In this document: in pieces, positions 38,511-47,252 of the stretch
Layout of the letters: the number at the start of each line of letters is the position of its first letter
Numbering within the stretch: the stretch's first letter is position 1
Origin: Bacteroidia bacterium
GTDB taxonomy: Bacteria; Bacteroidota; Ignavibacteria; SZUA-365
DNA: 64,000 nt
Assembly (NCBI GenBank): GCA_027493955.1
Contig: JAOSJT010000001.1
Location: 124,001-188,000, forward strand
Direction: 5' to 3'
Notes under the pieces: model-generated
The model's database searches: none
Told to the model about the DNA's origin: nothing
Seen by the model: the letters and a program-made list of their open reading frames with translations, nothing else
Position numbers and translations under genes: made by a program

Positions 38511-39674
38511 TTAGCTGTATGCCGGCAGGCCGGTGATTTCGTGTCCGAGAATGAGCGTGTGAATGTCGTGTGTACCTTCGTACGTGTACACAGACTCGAG
38601 GTTGTTCATGTGCCGCATCACGGGATACTCGTCGAGAATGCCGTTGGCGCCGAGGACGTCGCGCGCCATGCGCGCAATTTCCAGCGCGGCATGGACGTTG
38701 TTGCGCTTGGCCATGGAAACATGGCCGAAGGTCATGGTATTGCTATCCTTCATTCTTCCGAGATGCAGCGCGAGCAGGCGTCCCTTGGTGATTTCAGTCA
38801 ACATCGCAACGAGCTTCTGCTGGACAAGCTGGAAGGAGCCGATGGGACGGTCGAACTGTTTGCGTGTGACGGCGTAGCTGACCGCGGTGTCGTAGCACGC
38901 CATAGCCGCACCCATTGCACCCCAGGCAATACCGTAGCGTGCCTGCGTCAGGCAGGACAGCGGCGCCTTGAGTCCGGCGGCCTCCGGCAGAATGTTGCTT
39001 TCGGGGATTCTGCAGTCCTGGAAGACGAGTTCCGAGGTCACGGATGCCTTGAGTGAATGTTTACCGCGCATTTCCGGGGCGGTGAAGCCGGGCGTATTCT
39101 TCTCCACGAGGAAGCCGCGTATCTCTCCGTCGAGCTTGGCCCACACCACCGCAACATCCGCGATGGTCCCGTTGGTGATCCACATTTTTGCGCCGTTGAG
39201 AACGAATTCCTTGCCGTCGCGTACGGCTTTCGTCTCCATGCCGCCGGGGTCGGAGCCATGATCCGGTTCCGTGAGTCCGAAGCAACCGATGGCATCCGCA
39301 GTGGCGAGCCGTGGCAGCCAGTGCTGGCGTTGCTCCTCTGTTCCATAGCGGTATATGGGATACATGACCAGACTGCTTTGTACGCTGGCGAAACTGCGGA
39401 CACCGCTGTCGCCGCGTTCGAGTTCCTGCATCATCAGGCCGTACATGACGTTGTTGGCGCCCGCACAGCCGTATTGCTCGGGGAGCGTCGCGCCGAAGAT
39501 GCCGAGTTCGGCCATGCGCTTTGCGAGATGCAAGGGGAAGCGATGCTCGCGGTTCGCTTCCTCGATGATCGGAAGCACCTCTTTCGCGACGAAATTGCGA
39601 ACGGTATCGCGGACGAGGAGTTCTTCTTCGGTGAGCAGTGCGTCGATGTTGTAGAAATCGGGGGTGGTGTGCAT
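38511..39674 (-). CDS. gcdH: Glutaryl-CoA dehydrogenase-like acyl-CoA dehydrogenase
   Basis: A 387-residue flavoprotein that would oxidise and decarboxylate glutaryl-CoA to crotonyl-CoA in lysine/tryptophan breakdown. Markers are [19 protein letters not shown] (FAD/substrate loop), [20 protein letters not shown] and [13 protein letters not shown], whose Glu is the catalytic base of this subfamily. The ARYGIAWG segment is typical of GCDH rather than short-chain dehydrogenases. It opens the minus-strand run; upstream is a 472-bp gap to a divergent T9SS gene. Substrate is inferred from subfamily motifs. Confidence 0.88.
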   Translation of the reverse strand: MHTTPDFYNIDALLTEEELLVRDTVRNFVAKEVLPIIEEANREHRFPLHLAKRMAELGIFGATLPEQYGCAGANNVMYGLMMQELERGDSGVRSFASVQSSLVMYPIYRYGTEEQRQHWLPRLATADAIGCFGLTEPDHGSDPGGMETKAVRDGKEFVLNGAKMWITNGTIADVAVVWAKLDGEIRGFLVEKNTPGFTAPEMRGKHSLKASVTSELVFQDCRIPESNILPEAAGLKAPLSCLTQARYGIAWGAMGAAMACYDTAVSYAVTRKQFDRPIGSFQLVQQKLVAMLTEITKGRLLALHLGRMKDSNTMTFGHVSMAKRNNVHAALEIARMARDVLGANGILDEYPVMRHMNNLESVYTYEGTHDIHTLILGHEITGLPAYS

Positions 39675-40146
39675 GGGACTATCCGGACGTGTGACCAGTG
39701 GGAAGGGACATGCTCAGCGTATATCCTCTAATATTACGCAGATCGGCGTCGAAAAACAACCGCCACAGAAGGCAGGATCGGCTAACAGCCAGGATCGGCG
39801 CGGTCGTCGTATCCCTCTCCGCCGTTGCGGCCGGAACGAAATCACGCCGCGTCGTTTTCGCGGGACACGTAGGAGGCGCAGCGTACCTTGTGCGCGATGT
39901 GGTGCACGTCTCCGTGCCGTCAGTCTCTGTAGTGTCACATGGCGGGAGTGCCATGATCATGTCGGGGTGCGGGTATCCGGACAGTCGGCTGCATGCACGG
40001 AGTGTTTCGTGCCGCCCTCGCACGGCACGCGTACGACATTCACTCGCGGCGATGACGCAACCTGCAACATCGTGATTCGTATTCCCATATCTGTGCAAGT
40101 TTTTGTACTTTTTCATATTCATTTCCAACAACGCCAGGAGGATTTC
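39675..40146. other. Divergent intergenic region, 472 bp
   Basis: The point where coding direction changes for the rest of the window. No gene is supported; the open frames here lack Shine-Dalgarno sites and sensible products. It contains a repeated element: CAGGATCGGC at 39773-39782 and 39790-39799, with CAGATCGGC at 39739. It should hold promoters for gcdH and the T9SS gene at 40147. Confidence 0.55.
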
Positions 40147-41223
40147 ATGCGTTTGTTTCAACATGTCTTGCTTGCTCTCGTACTCACGGTGTGTTTTGCG
40201 GGAGGTTCGCAGGCACAATTGCAATTTACCCGTGCCGACGCCGAGCCGATGATGCAGAATGGGACCGCGACGACGTTTGACGCAACCAACGCGCCCGGGA
40301 GCACATTCAACCTGGGAAGCAAGGGCAGCGGTAATACATGGGATTTCACCGTGTATCAGTACTCATCAGATCAATACGAGCGTGTGTATGTCGATCCCTC
40401 CCTCACTCCGTATTCGGATATGTTCGAAGGCGCGACGCATGCCATGTACTTCGATGCCACGTCAGAATCGTACTCCTATTTTCTGCTCAACGATGCCGGA
40501 CTCTATTCACTCGGTGTGGCAACCGAGGTGCAGGGCATGCCCTACATCATGGCCTACAAGCCGCCTATGCCGCAATTTCTTTTTCCGATGCAGCTCGGCA
40601 GCAAATGGACCTACACCGGCGATCCTGTCGTTCCGCTCGAAGGTATGACGCAGGAAACGGTCATGACCGTTGAGGCAATTTCCTCCGGCACACTGAAGAC
40701 GCCTCGGGGCTCGTACGAGGCTTTGTGCATCAAAAACGTGACCAAGCTGACCGTCCGTTTTGAAATCGGCGGACAGGTGTTGTCCGAGGGCTACACCACG
40801 AACACGGATTACATGTTCATGACGAAGAACGGCGTCGCCGCCACGCTCGCTGTAGACAGTGCCGATTCGGACAGCATGACTCCGATGCTGCTGGAAGCCG
40901 GCTACTCGGTGGACGGAAATGTCAACGCGGTTGAGGATTTCGCTTCCGTCCGGCCATTCGCGCTTCGGTCGGTGTGGCCCAATCCCGCGCAGAGCGGCAG
41001 TACCTTGAATGTGGGCTGGACGCAGGAACGCGGCGCCAACATGCGCATCGCGTTGTACGATATGCTCGGTCGCGAGCTCCGGCCGGTATTCGACGGTTAT
41101 GCCCCATCGGGCAGCCACGCACTGACCATCCCGACGAACGATCTTCCCGCCGGACTGTACATGCTTCGCGGTCAGTCCGCAGGCATGAACAGCGCGATGC
41201 AGCGCATCATGATCGTTCGCTGA
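40147..41223 (+). CDS. Secreted protein with T9SS sorting domain
   Basis: A 358-residue secreted protein. An AGGAGG site five bases before the ATG at 40147 and the signal peptide MRLFQHVLLALVLTVCFAGG fix the start; the same frame is open far upstream to 39664 but without support. The body (about 25-270) is beta-rich and unrecognised, with FPMQLGSKWTYTGDPVVPLE. The last 80 residues are a T9SS type A domain: SVWPNPAQSGSTLNVGW, MRIALYDMLGRELRPVF and LPAGLYMLRGQS. Exported through the outer membrane; role unknown. Confidence 0.85.
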   Translation: MRLFQHVLLALVLTVCFAGGSQAQLQFTRADAEPMMQNGTATTFDATNAPGSTFNLGSKGSGNTWDFTVYQYSSDQYERVYVDPSLTPYSDMFEGATHAMYFDATSESYSYFLLNDAGLYSLGVATEVQGMPYIMAYKPPMPQFLFPMQLGSKWTYTGDPVVPLEGMTQETVMTVEAISSGTLKTPRGSYEALCIKNVTKLTVRFEIGGQVLSEGYTTNTDYMFMTKNGVAATLAVDSADSDSMTPMLLEAGYSVDGNVNAVEDFASVRPFALRSVWPNPAQSGSTLNVGWTQERGANMRIALYDMLGRELRPVFDGYAPSGSHALTIPTNDLPAGLYMLRGQSAGMNSAMQRIMIVR

Positions 41224-41241
41224 CGATTTACCCCGGGCTCT

Positions 41242-41292
41242 TTTCCGCGCGGTCTTGCTTCACGCACAAAACAGAGTTGGACCGCGCGGAAA
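41242..41292. other. 13-bp perfect inverted repeat with 25-base loop
   Basis: TTTCCGCGCGGTC (41242-41254) pairs with GACCGCGCGGAAA (41280-41292) in the gap between two plus-strand genes. The arms extend imperfectly into GCTC/GAGC. There is no T tract. It may be a terminator of the upstream gene, an attenuator, or a protein site, since each arm contains the palindrome CCGCGCGG. Confidence 0.55.
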
Positions 41293-41398
41293 TCAGAGCT
41301 GGTTATAGCGCAAGGATCGCGTTCTCGACAGCGATCTCTTGTACGGTGTTTCGGCCAGAAGGTCTCTTTACTACACCTCACCATGATCGGCTTATCCC

Positions 41399-44300
41399 AT
41401 GATGCTTGCCGGATCCCTCCGTTTCACAGCTGCCTTTCTCCTCTGTTGCCGTATCGGAGTCGCCGCGCCGTCTGTCACCTTTGCTGACAGCGGTGAAGGC
41501 GGCTTTCGCATTGAGCAGTACCGCGACAGCCATGAAATTTTTCTGCTTCGCGATCTCACCCGCACTCACCAGCATGACGCCGCACCCTTCGCGGCCACCA
41601 CGATGCTGAACGGTGTGCGTGTCTTCTTTTCTCCGCAGGGCCTGCATTTCGTCCGTTACACCGCGGCGCATGCAACGGCGGCGGACGAACGCGTGAACCG
41701 CGCAACGGAAATTTTTAGCGGGTGGATGACGCACCGGGTCGATTTGCGTCTTGTCGGGAGTGCGCCGGCCTCCGTCGAGACCATCGGTCGCGCAGATGCG
41801 CACAGGTGGGTCTACACACACGCGGCTCCGTATACGGACGGCAACGCCTGGCAGGGACTTCGTTACCGCAACGTCTGGCCCGGCATCGATTTGGAGTGCC
41901 TCGCGACCCAAGACGGTATAAAGTACCAGTTTATCGTGCATCCCGGGGCGGATGCTCGTTTGGTACGTCTCCGGATGGATGGTGCGAACGGCACCTCTCT
42001 GCTTGGTGACGGCACGTTACGCCATGACTGCGGCGCGTGGAGCATCAGCGATGCGGCACCCGTAGCATTTGTTCAGGGAGCGGAGGCCGATCGCATACCG
42101 GCGCGCTGGAAGCGGGCAGGCAAGGATTTGCGTTTCGACATCGGTGCGGTACCCACCGGGAAGACGCTTGTGATAGATCCTTTTTTGCAATGGAGCACTT
42201 TCATGGGCGGCTCGCTTTCCGACTATGCGAGAGATGTGGCGGTGGGAGCGGACGGCTCCACCTATGTTTGCGGCTACACGGCGAGCACGGATTTCCCGGT
42301 CTCTCCCGGGGTGATGCAGTCCGCTTTCAGCGGGAGTTTCGATCTCTTCATCACGAAGTTTTCCCGTGAACGGAGACGTGTTTGGACGACCTTCTTCGGG
42401 GGATCGGGCGCCGAGGAAAATCCGCAGATAGCGCTGTCGCCCGGTGGCGATATCGTTGTTGGAGGTTCCACCTCCAGCGTGGATTTGCCCATCGGTACAG
42501 GCACAGCGCAACAGCGGAATGGTGGTCGCTACGACGTGTTCGTGCTCGCGCTCGATGCCGACGGGCGTCGCAAGTGGGTTAGCTACCTCGGCGGGAGCTA
42601 TACGGACGAACTGGGTGGACTCGCCGTGGATGCGCAAGGACGGATCTGTCTTGCCGGTGCGACCTACAGCACCAATTTCCCGGTAACCCCTGATGCCTGG
42701 CAGACCAGCAACGCGGGTGATTTCGATATGTTCGTCGCACGTTTTACCGCTGGCGGAGCGCTCGACTGGGCCACGTACATCGGCGGATGGAGCATGGACA
42801 TCGCGACGGATATCGCGGTCAATGCATCCGGGGACATGTTCATTTCCGGGAGGAGCGAGAGCACCAATCTTCCCGCGGTCGGCGACAGCTTCCAACCGCA
42901 GTACGGTGGTGGTACCTTCGATGGTCTGTATTATCACATCGACGGACGACTTCGCAGAGTCATCCGCGGCAGTTATCTGGGTGGTGAAGGCGAGGATTGC
43001 GCCGAGCGTATTGCTGTCCGAAAAGACGGGAGTATTGTCATCGCGGGATATACGGAGAGTCAGCGCTTCCCGGTGAAGGGAAATCTTTCGCCGAAGAAGG
43101 GTGGTGCGATAGATGGTTTCGTCGCGGTGCTCGAAGGAAAGGGAGACCTCCGCTGGTCCGCGGTATTCGGCGGCGCGGACCTGGACAGAGTCGGTTGCCT
43201 GGATGTGGACGCGAATGGAAACATTTTCCTCGCCGGGGTCACCGCGAGCAAGGATTTTCCTCTGGCGGGAATTCCTGATCAAAAGGAAAAAGGCATGGGC
43301 TTCGACGCGTTCGTGATGCGGCTCGGCAGCAACGGCGCATATCTCTGGGGAAGTTTTGCGGGTGCCGAAGGGCATGACATCGCGCATGGCATCGCCGCGG
43401 ACGCAAAAGGGAACGTGGTTGTCGTGGGCGGAACAGAGAGCCGCGGATTCAAGACCGCAGGAAATCTCTTTCAGGCCGATCGCAAAGGACTGACGGACGC
43501 ATTCATCCTGCGGCTGATCTTTGATGAACCGCTCGCAAGCGCGGGACCCGACACGACAATCTGCGCAGGAAGTTCCGTCGTTTTGGGTGGAGATATCGGC
43601 GGAGGACTGCCGCCGTATCGGTTCCTGTGGGAGCCCTCGTCCGGATTGAACAAAAGTAACGAACAGCGACCGACCGCGACGCCTTCGCACACGACAACGT
43701 ACGTCCTGAGCGTCACAGACGCCGAAGGCGCGGTAACGCGCGACACCGCCGTCGTGACCGTGGTAGCATTGCCCGTGGCGAAGGCGGGTCCTCCGCAAGC
43801 CGTCTGTCCCGGCTATTCGGCGACTCTGGGCGGAAGCGCTTCGGGCGGCAGTCCTCCGTACCGGTTTTCCTGGGCTCCGGCGGATGGTCTGCAGAGTCCC
43901 GGCACGGCAGTCACCACGGCTACGCCGCGTCGAAGCACCTGGTACACACTGACAGTCACCGATGCACGGGGCTGTACTTCGAGTGATTCCGTATTGGTGA
44001 CCGTGCATCCTCCGCTGACCGTCGACGCAGGCGGAGACCGCGAGGCATGCGCAAACACGCCATCCCTTCTGCAGGCCGAAGCCAGGGGCGGCACCCCGCC
44101 GTTCCGCTACGCCTGGTCGCCTTCCGCGATTATGGAGAATCCATCCGCGCGCGAAACGCGATTTACCCCACGCGGGAATATCGCTGTAAGTGTGCTGGTG
44201 ACGGATGCCAATGGCTGCGTTACCGGCGATACAATACGCATCATCGCGCATCAGCCGCCCGTGGTTGACGCCGGTGACGCTGTGTCGCTTTGTGCGGGTG

Positions 44301-47131
44301 AAAAAACCGTGCTCAAGCCCCGGAGCAGCGGCGGCAAGCCACCGTACAGCTACAGGTGGTCTCCGGCTGAAGGACTCAGCTCACCGACTATCGCAGCACC
44401 ACAGGCCTCGCCAATGGTCACGACGCGCTACGTACTGACGGTGACCGACGCGAACGGCTGCTCCACTGCGGATTCCCTGTTGGTCGCGGTACATCCGCAA
44501 CCCGGTCTGAACATGGTCGCTGATGCCATTTCCTGTACCGGTGTGCCCGTGCGCATCGGAGCAGAGGCGGCGAACGGAACACCTCCGTACCGCTATCAGT
44601 GGTCCCCGGTCACGGGACTGGACAATCCCTCGGCAGCCATGCCCCTCGCTTCGCCGTCACGCAGCACGACCTACGCTGTTACCGTCACGGACGCGAATGG
44701 TTGCCGTACAGGCGGCACGGTGCGTGTCACCGTGCAGCCGAAGCCGGTGCTGAAAGTCAGTGGCGGTGTCACGCTTTGCAGAGGTGCCTCGACGCAACTG
44801 ACCGCGAGCGTACGCGGTGGGACAGCACCGTACACCTATCTGTGGAAGCCGGAGGCGGGGCTTTCTTCCGCCACTTTGCCATCGCCCGTTGCAGCCCCGT
44901 TGCTGTCCACAACATATCGCGTGACCGTTACCGATGCGGCTGGCTGTGTCGTGGAAGAGCAAATTTCGGTGGCGGTCGCGGATGTCCCGACCGTGAATGC
45001 GGGAAAGGACGTTTCTCTCTGCTCCGGCGCTGAAGTTGAACTCAACGCGAACGTCACCGGCGGACGTCCACCATATCGATTTGTATGGAGTCCGGCCACC
45101 GGGCTCAGTTCGACACGCACGCTCAATCCGCGCGTCGCCGTCAATCGCACGACATCGTATATGCTCACCGTCACGGACGCGTCGGGCTGCACCGTGAGCG
45201 ACTCGGTGACGGTGTTCAGTACGGTCGCGCCGAGAGTGCAGGCAGGGCCCGATGCCACGATCTGTGCCGGCTCCATCGTACAGCTTACATCTGCCGTCAC
45301 GGGAGGAACGCCGCCGTTTTCCTGGAAATGGTCACCGGCGTTCGGCCTCAGCAATGCGTCCATTGCAGCACCTACGGCCAGCCCCACGTCCTCAACGCAA
45401 TATACCGTGACTGTAACGGACGCACTGGGCTGCACCGCCGCAGATCAGGTGGTCGTTACGGTGCATCCTCCTCCCGCACTGTCTTTACCGAAGGAACTGA
45501 CGATTTGCAGAGGGCAGTCGAAGCGCATCGAACTCGGTGTCAGCGGAGGCAGCAGACCGTACCGCTACGAATGGGTACCGCGAGAAGGACTCAGCGATGC
45601 CTCGGCGGCATCACCCGTCGCCAATCCTGTACAAACCACCACGTATTCCGTGACGGTGACCGATGCACACGGGTGCAAAAGCACGGCGATGATTGTCGTC
45701 ATTGTACAGCCGTGTAACAAGGCGGATGCCGGGATGGATCAGGACATGTGCGTCGGCGCGGCGGTGCGTCTCGGTACAACTTCGCCGGACAGCAGCGACA
45801 AAGCGCAGTTTACCTGGACGCCTGTAACCGGGCTCGACAATCCTCTGTCGCCCGCTCCCATGGCCGCGCCGCTGGCAACGACCCGGTATATACTGCAGGT
45901 AGGCAATTCCTTTGGTTGTGTGGCGCGCGACACGGTGCTGGTACGAGTACGGGAGGTCCCCCGGATACAGGTCACGCCGGATCTGACGGTGTGCAACGGC
46001 GGCAGTGCACGGCTTGCTGTGCAGGTGAAAGGCGGGAAGGCACCGTATCGCTTTACCTGGTCGCCGCAAAGCGGACTTTCGCGTACGGTGGAGGCGCGTA
46101 CGGAAGCGCGGCCGGTAGCCACGACACGCTATACCGTAACCGTGACCGATGCCGAAGGATGTTCGAGTCGCGACTCCGTGCTCGTCACCGTCGCTCCCCC
46201 GTTGGCAATGTCGCATGATAGATCCGTGCTCCTGTGCGAGGGAGAGGGGATCACGATTGGAGCACGCGTCACGGGAGGTACGCCTCCCTTCAATTTTTTT
46301 TGGAGTCCTCCGGAAGGTCTGGATAGCCGGACCGTCGCCAGCCCTCTCGCGTCGCCCCGGCGCAGTCTGAAATACACCGTTACTGTGACCGACGCATCCG
46401 GCTGCCAGCTCATCGACACGGTGATGGTAACGGTCCTGAAGGTGCCACGTGTCGACATCACTGCCTCCGGAGCCACCGACATCTGTGAGGGACGGTCTGT
46501 GCGTCTGAACGCGCCTGTTGGATTTACGCGGTACCGATGGTCGAATGGTAGCGAAGGACCGGAAATACTGGTGGGCGAGCCGGGGGAGTACTTCGTGAGT
46601 GTCTGGAACGAGGCCGGATGCGAAGGTCGCAGCGCGCCGATTATCGTGCGGGTGTTTCAGCCGCCTACACCCGAAATTACCGCTCTGGGTCCATTGCGAT
46701 TCTGTGAAGGAGATAGCGTCGTGCTCGACGCGGGCGCGGGTTTCAGGAGCTACCGATGGATCGGGGGGGGGAGCGGCCGCCGCCTCACCGCACGAAGTGC
46801 CGGTGAATACCGCGTGACAGTGGCAGGACCGGGAGATTGCGAAGAGACGTCGGAGGCCGTCCGTGTACAGATAGATCCGGCCCCTGTGGCCAGAATTTCG
46901 TCGCAGGGCGACACGTTGATCGCGAGCGATGCGGAAAGCTTTCAATGGCGGAGGGATGGAAAAGTGATCGCCGGTGCGACGGCGCGTTGGTACATTCCGA
47001 CACGCGCAGGGAACTACACGGTCTTGGTCACGAACGAGCGCGGTTGTTCCGTCGTCAGTCCGGCGATGCGTTGGCGTCCCGGCACAAAAGTGGGTTCGCC
47101 GGTACGCCGGAACGCAGGCAGCCGCCGATAG
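41399..47131 (+). CDS. Giant surface protein: SBBP propeller plus 12 PKD-like repeats
   Basis: A 1910-residue secreted protein with signal peptide SLRFTAAFLLCCRIGVAAPS. Residues about 30-260 form an N-terminal domain often found before SBBP repeats. Residues about 260-710 are beta-propeller SBBP repeats with recurring YLGGSYTDELGGLAVDAQGR-like units and D-x-NG turns. Residues 715-1686 are twelve PKD-like repeats averaging exactly 81 residues, each with an N-terminal C.G, a GG.PPYRY.WSP..GL core and a YTVTVTDA.GC end. Three shorter Ig-like units follow to the C terminus. No T9SS type A or B sorting domain is recognisable at the end (GSPVRRNAGSRR), so the export and anchoring route is unclear. 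Likely an adhesin or cell-surface scaffold. Confidence 0.85.
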   Translation: MMLAGSLRFTAAFLLCCRIGVAAPSVTFADSGEGGFRIEQYRDSHEIFLLRDLTRTHQHDAAPFAATTMLNGVRVFFSPQGLHFVRYTAAHATAADERVNRATEIFSGWMTHRVDLRLVGSAPASVETIGRADAHRWVYTHAAPYTDGNAWQGLRYRNVWPGIDLECLATQDGIKYQFIVHPGADARLVRLRMDGANGTSLLGDGTLRHDCGAWSISDAAPVAFVQGAEADRIPARWKRAGKDLRFDIGAVPTGKTLVIDPFLQWSTFMGGSLSDYARDVAVGADGSTYVCGYTASTDFPVSPGVMQSAFSGSFDLFITKFSRERRRVWTTFFGGSGAEENPQIALSPGGDIVVGGSTSSVDLPIGTGTAQQRNGGRYDVFVLALDADGRRKWVSYLGGSYTDELGGLAVDAQGRICLAGATYSTNFPVTPDAWQTSNAGDFDMFVARFTAGGALDWATYIGGWSMDIATDIAVNASGDMFISGRSESTNLPAVGDSFQPQYGGGTFDGLYYHIDGRLRRVIRGSYLGGEGEDCAERIAVRKDGSIVIAGYTESQRFPVKGNLSPKKGGAIDGFVAVLEGKGDLRWSAVFGGADLDRVGCLDVDANGNIFLAGVTASKDFPLAGIPDQKEKGMGFDAFVMRLGSNGAYLWGSFAGAEGHDIAHGIAADAKGNVVVVGGTESRGFKTAGNLFQADRKGLTDAFILRLIFDEPLASAGPDTTICAGSSVVLGGDIGGGLPPYRFLWEPSSGLNKSNEQRPTATPSHTTTYVLSVTDAEGAVTRDTAVVTVVALPVAKAGPPQAVCPGYSATLGGSASGGSPPYRFSWAPADGLQSPGTAVTTATPRRSTWYTLTVTDARGCTSSDSVLVTVHPPLTVDAGGDREACANTPSLLQAEARGGTPPFRYAWSPSAIMENPSARETRFTPRGNIAVSVLVTDANGCVTGDTIRIIAHQPPVVDAGDAVSLCAGEKTVLKPRSSGGKPPYSYRWSPAEGLSSPTIAAPQASPMVTTRYVLTVTDANGCSTADSLLVAVHPQPGLNMVADAISCTGVPVRIGAEAANGTPPYRYQWSPVTGLDNPSAAMPLASPSRSTTYAVTVTDANGCRTGGTVRVTVQPKPVLKVSGGVTLCRGASTQLTASVRGGTAPYTYLWKPEAGLSSATLPSPVAAPLLSTTYRVTVTDAAGCVVEEQISVAVADVPTVNAGKDVSLCSGAEVELNANVTGGRPPYRFVWSPATGLSSTRTLNPRVAVNRTTSYMLTVTDASGCTVSDSVTVFSTVAPRVQAGPDATICAGSIVQLTSAVTGGTPPFSWKWSPAFGLSNASIAAPTASPTSSTQYTVTVTDALGCTAADQVVVTVHPPPALSLPKELTICRGQSKRIELGVSGGSRPYRYEWVPREGLSDASAASPVANPVQTTTYSVTVTDAHGCKSTAMIVVIVQPCNKADAGMDQDMCVGAAVRLGTTSPDSSDKAQFTWTPVTGLDNPLSPAPMAAPLATTRYILQVGNSFGCVARDTVLVRVREVPRIQVTPDLTVCNGGSARLAVQVKGGKAPYRFTWSPQSGLSRTVEARTEARPVATTRYTVTVTDAEGCSSRDSVLVTVAPPLAMSHDRSVLLCEGEGITIGARVTGGTPPFNFFWSPPEGLDSRTVASPLASPRRSLKYTVTVTDASGCQLIDTVMVTVLKVPRVDITASGATDICEGRSVRLNAPVGFTRYRWSNGSEGPEILVGEPGEYFVSVWNEAGCEGRSAPIIVRVFQPPTPEITALGPLRFCEGDSVVLDAGAGFRSYRWIGGGSGRRLTARSAGEYRVTVAGPGDCEETSEAVRVQIDPAPVARISSQGDTLIASDAESFQWRRDGKVIAGATARWYIPTRAGNYTVLVTNERGCSVVSPAMRWRPGTKVGSPVRRNAGSRR
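43541..46456 (+). repeat. Twelve 243-bp (81-residue) coding repeats
   Basis: The region encodes twelve consecutive PKD-like units of 79-83 residues, together exactly 2916 bases. DNA identity between units is low and protein identity is moderate, so this is an old array kept by selection rather than recent slippage. Each unit has paired cysteines (C near residue 8 and C near residue 66) that could form a disulphide. Confidence 0.8.
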
Positions 47132-47252
47132 GACCGATGCATCACGATCTTCGCGCTTGCTCCGTCTCAGCATTCATCCATACGGAGTTTTTCCTTCGCG
47201 GAGAAGTTGCTACATTAGAACACACGCACCTACACCAGTACGGAACGACAGA

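Noticed and set aside
39664-40146. An N-terminal extension of the T9SS gene at 40147
   Set aside because: The extension is Arg-rich and would bury the signal peptide. The AGGAGG site at 40147 fits much better.
42017-44251. A 744-codon minus-strand frame within the giant protein gene
   Set aside because: Arises from high GC at codon third positions. The residues are Arg-rich and low in family-like pattern.
46974-47252. An N-terminal extension of the OmpA gene overlapping the giant protein gene
   Set aside because: The signal peptide begins at 47253. The extension overlaps the previous gene and has no ribosome binding site.
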